DNA from: Croceivirga sp.
GTDB taxonomy: Bacteria > Bacteroidota > Bacteroidia > Flavobacteriales > Flavobacteriaceae
Assembly: GCA_028284285.1 (NCBI GenBank)
Contig: JANQSA010000001.1
Span: 1-64,000, forward strand
Length of the DNA stretch: 64,000 nucleotides
Direction of reading: 5' to 3'
Below the pieces are notes generated by a model. The model had not been told where the DNA came from. It saw only the letters and a list, made by a program, of their open reading frames with translations, and did no database searches. Made by a program: the position numbers and the translations under genes. Positions 62,911 through 64,000 of the stretch are shown here, one piece after another; position 1 is the first letter of the stretch, and the number at the start of each line of letters is the position of its first letter.

Positions 62911-63372
62911 GAAATTTGAGATTTGGAAATGGGAAATACGAAATGGAAGTGGGAATGACGAATAACGAATGTAGAAGTAAGGAGTACGAATTTGGTTCCG
63001 TCCCGATACATATCCCGAGCTATTGGAATTGTAAGGTAGAAGGTTAAAAGTTTAAGGTTCAAAGTTTAAGGTTGAAAGGTTTAGGGTTTAATGGTTAAGG
63101 TTCAAAAGTCATACGTCTTAGGTCATAAGTTACAGGTGGAAGAACGAATGACGAAATACGAAGTCGAAAGTGGGAAATAGGAAGGACGAATGACGAGGTG
63201 TGAAGGGTCTTGGTTCTATTTTCTTAGTTCTATATTCTAGATGAAAGGTTAAGGTTGAAAGGGGGAAGTACGAAGTGGGAAGTTAGAAGTGTGAAATGTG
63301 AAGTAGGAAAGATGAATTTCCTATTTCTAATTTCAGATTTCCCATTTGAATTTTGGAATTTGACTTTTCATT
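62911..63372. repeat. Degenerate 7-bp (heptamer) repeat region
   Basis: Nearly all of this spacer reads in 7-base steps. 62911-62994: twelve units of the kind GAAATTT, GAGATTT, GGAAATG, GGAAATA. 63031-63138: units such as TTAAGGT, TCAAAGT, GTCATAC. 63139-63207: GAAGAAC, GAATGAC, GAAATAC. 63208-63242: TCTTGGT, TCTATTT, TCTTAGT, TCTATAT, TCTAGAT. 63265-63313: GAAGTAC, GAAGTGG, GAAGTTA and others. 63317-63372: eight TTT-starting units (TTTCCTA, TTTCTAA, TTTCAGA, TTTCCCA). The last block is complementary in style to the first ones, so long arms could pair. It is not CRISPR; units are too short and have no spacers. Confidence 0.8.
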
Positions 63373-63595
63373 AAGGTACCGGGTCATAGCCGCTACCTCC
63401 CCAGGGATGACAACTAAAAATGCGTTTAATCGACAGCCAACCTCCCTTGAAGAGACCGTGTTTCCGAAGTGCTTCCAGGGTGTACTGGGAACAGGTGGGC
63501 TGATACCTGCAGGTAGCAGGGGTTAGGGGCGATATTAAATACTGATATCCCTTTACCAGAACAATAAACGGCGCAATGAGGATTTTTTTCAACAT
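63371..63595 (-). CDS. yidD: Membrane protein insertion efficiency factor YidD
   Basis: This is a 74-residue protein, start at 63595 ([20 protein letters not shown]), the normal family start. It has the YidD signature [27 protein letters not shown] and the C-terminal [12 protein letters not shown]. It is associated with the inner membrane and aids YidC-dependent insertion. Here it follows cysS rather than rpmH/rnpA/yidC, an arrangement common in Flavobacteriia. The heptamer repeat block ends exactly at its stop codon. Confidence 0.95.
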   Translation of the reverse strand: MLKKILIAPFIVLVKGYQYLISPLTPATCRYQPTCSQYTLEALRKHGLFKGGWLSIKRIFSCHPWGGSGYDPVP

Positions 63596-63664
63596 GCGAT
63601 ACCTTCTGTTTCCATTAGTTCTTTGACTTCCATCAAAGCGAAATACTACAGTTGCCAAACACAT

Positions 63665-64000
63665 TTAGTTGATAGTAAAGGTAGTGCCTTCTTTACTATC
63701 CTTTAATTGTATCCCCATAGCAATGAGTTCGTCCCGGATTTTATCCGAGGTTACAAAATCCTTATTGACACGGGCTTTATTTCTTAGGTCGATCAATAAG
63801 CGCAACACCCCTTCCAGGGTTTCAGAAGCACCATTTTCGCCGCTTGGTGCAGTTAGTCCTAGCACTAGAAAAACAAAGGTGCTGAGCGTATCTTGTAGCT
63901 CCTGTTTGTGTTCCTGGGTAATGGTTGCTTTTCCGTCGTTAATTAAGTTAATCTGCCTCACCGCTTCAAACAAATGTGCAATCAACACCGGAGTATTGAA
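63665..64000 (-). CDS. cysS: Cysteinyl-tRNA synthetase, C-terminal part (cut by window end)
   Basis: The frame is open to the window end and encodes the last 111 residues of CysRS. FNTPVLIAHLFEAVRQIN is the DALR-helix region following the catalytic core, and LIDLRNKARVNKDFVTSDKI, RDELIAMGIQLKDSKEGTTF is the conserved family C-terminus. The catalytic domain lies beyond 64000. The enzyme charges tRNA-Cys. yidD follows 69 bp downstream on the same strand. Confidence 0.92.
   Translation of the reverse strand, partial: FNTPVLIAHLFEAVRQINLINDGKATITQEHKQELQDTLSTFVFLVLGLTAPSGENGASETLEGVLRLLIDLRNKARVNKDFVTSDKIRDELIAMGIQLKDSKEGTTFTIN

Noticed and set aside
62911-63372. CRISPR array
   Set aside because: Units are 7 bp, degenerate and contiguous, with no unique spacers and no cas genes.
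1-64000. Toxin-antitoxin, restriction-modification, CBASS or other defence systems
   Set aside because: No gene with matching domains was seen on either strand.

Overview
The window looks like chromosomal DNA of a marine-type member of the Flavobacteriaceae (phylum Bacteroidota). The evidence is consistent. There is a fused SecD-SecF. Promoters carry the Bacteroidota -7 box TAnnTTTG. Outer-membrane barrels have CarboxypepD_reg or TonB-plug domains. Several Bacteroidota-restricted families occur (DUF2911, DUF4249, DUF6588 and DUF6597-type AraC). The tmRNA tag reads GESNYALAA. Most genes have moderate GC, in the low to mid forties by eye. No rRNA, CRISPR array, prophage or intact insertion sequence was seen.

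Layout. 1-9.5 kb: the end of a Tat-exported molybdopterin hydroxylase subunit, a decayed TonB-dependent receptor tail, a secreted serine hydrolase, an RHS/YD-like secreted protein, a membrane-anchored AraC regulator, a PD40 propeller protein, a VOC-family gene remnant and a DUF2911 protein. 9.5-10.6 kb: a minus-strand tmRNA (ssrA) with a hairpin-rich leader and a series of terminators. 10.6-16.2 kb: a saccharopine/alanine-dehydrogenase-like oxidoreductase, small proteins, a zinc protease with a carbohydrate-binding tail, kdsA, and a tandem pair of barrel proteins. 16.2-22 kb: a LytS/LytTR two-component pair divergent from a large outer-membrane barrel and a secreted amidohydrolase.

22-27.3 kb is an accessory-looking run of small plus-strand genes with lower GC: two AraC regulators, a VOC lipoprotein, a cupin, a RibD-type reductase, and PepSY-like and DUF4440-like secreted proteins. 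It contains a partly decayed segmental duplication. 27.4-41.3 kb: typA, a ROK glucokinase, ftsE, a TPR/outer-membrane-barrel operon, two OmpA-family paralogues around a small CarboxypepD_reg protein, a YtcJ-type amidohydrolase and a PIG-L deacetylase. 41.5-46.1 kb: an MG2/TonB-plug protein divergent from an unusually GC-rich orphan DUF4249 lipoprotein, then a second DUF2911 protein.

46.4-64 kb is mostly core genome: asnB, gyrB, a DUF6588 barrel, mdh, secDF, a PLP decarboxylase with a coupled small protein, a trehalose-synthase-like glycosyltransferase, an unusual tandem ABC ATPase, a GNAT enzyme, a DUF192 lipoprotein, lgt, yidD and the end of cysS. A spacer of about 460 bp between lgt and yidD is built almost wholly of degenerate 7-bp repeats.

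I did not find a convincing new multi-gene system. The most unusual items are the heptamer-repeat spacer, the AraC/DUF4440 segmental duplication, the repeat-bearing tmRNA leader with a nearby copy of the tmRNA 3' end, the GC-rich DUF4249 gene, and the ABC protein whose first nucleotide-binding domain has lost its Walker A motif. All functional names rest on family resemblance and motifs read by eye; no database search was run.
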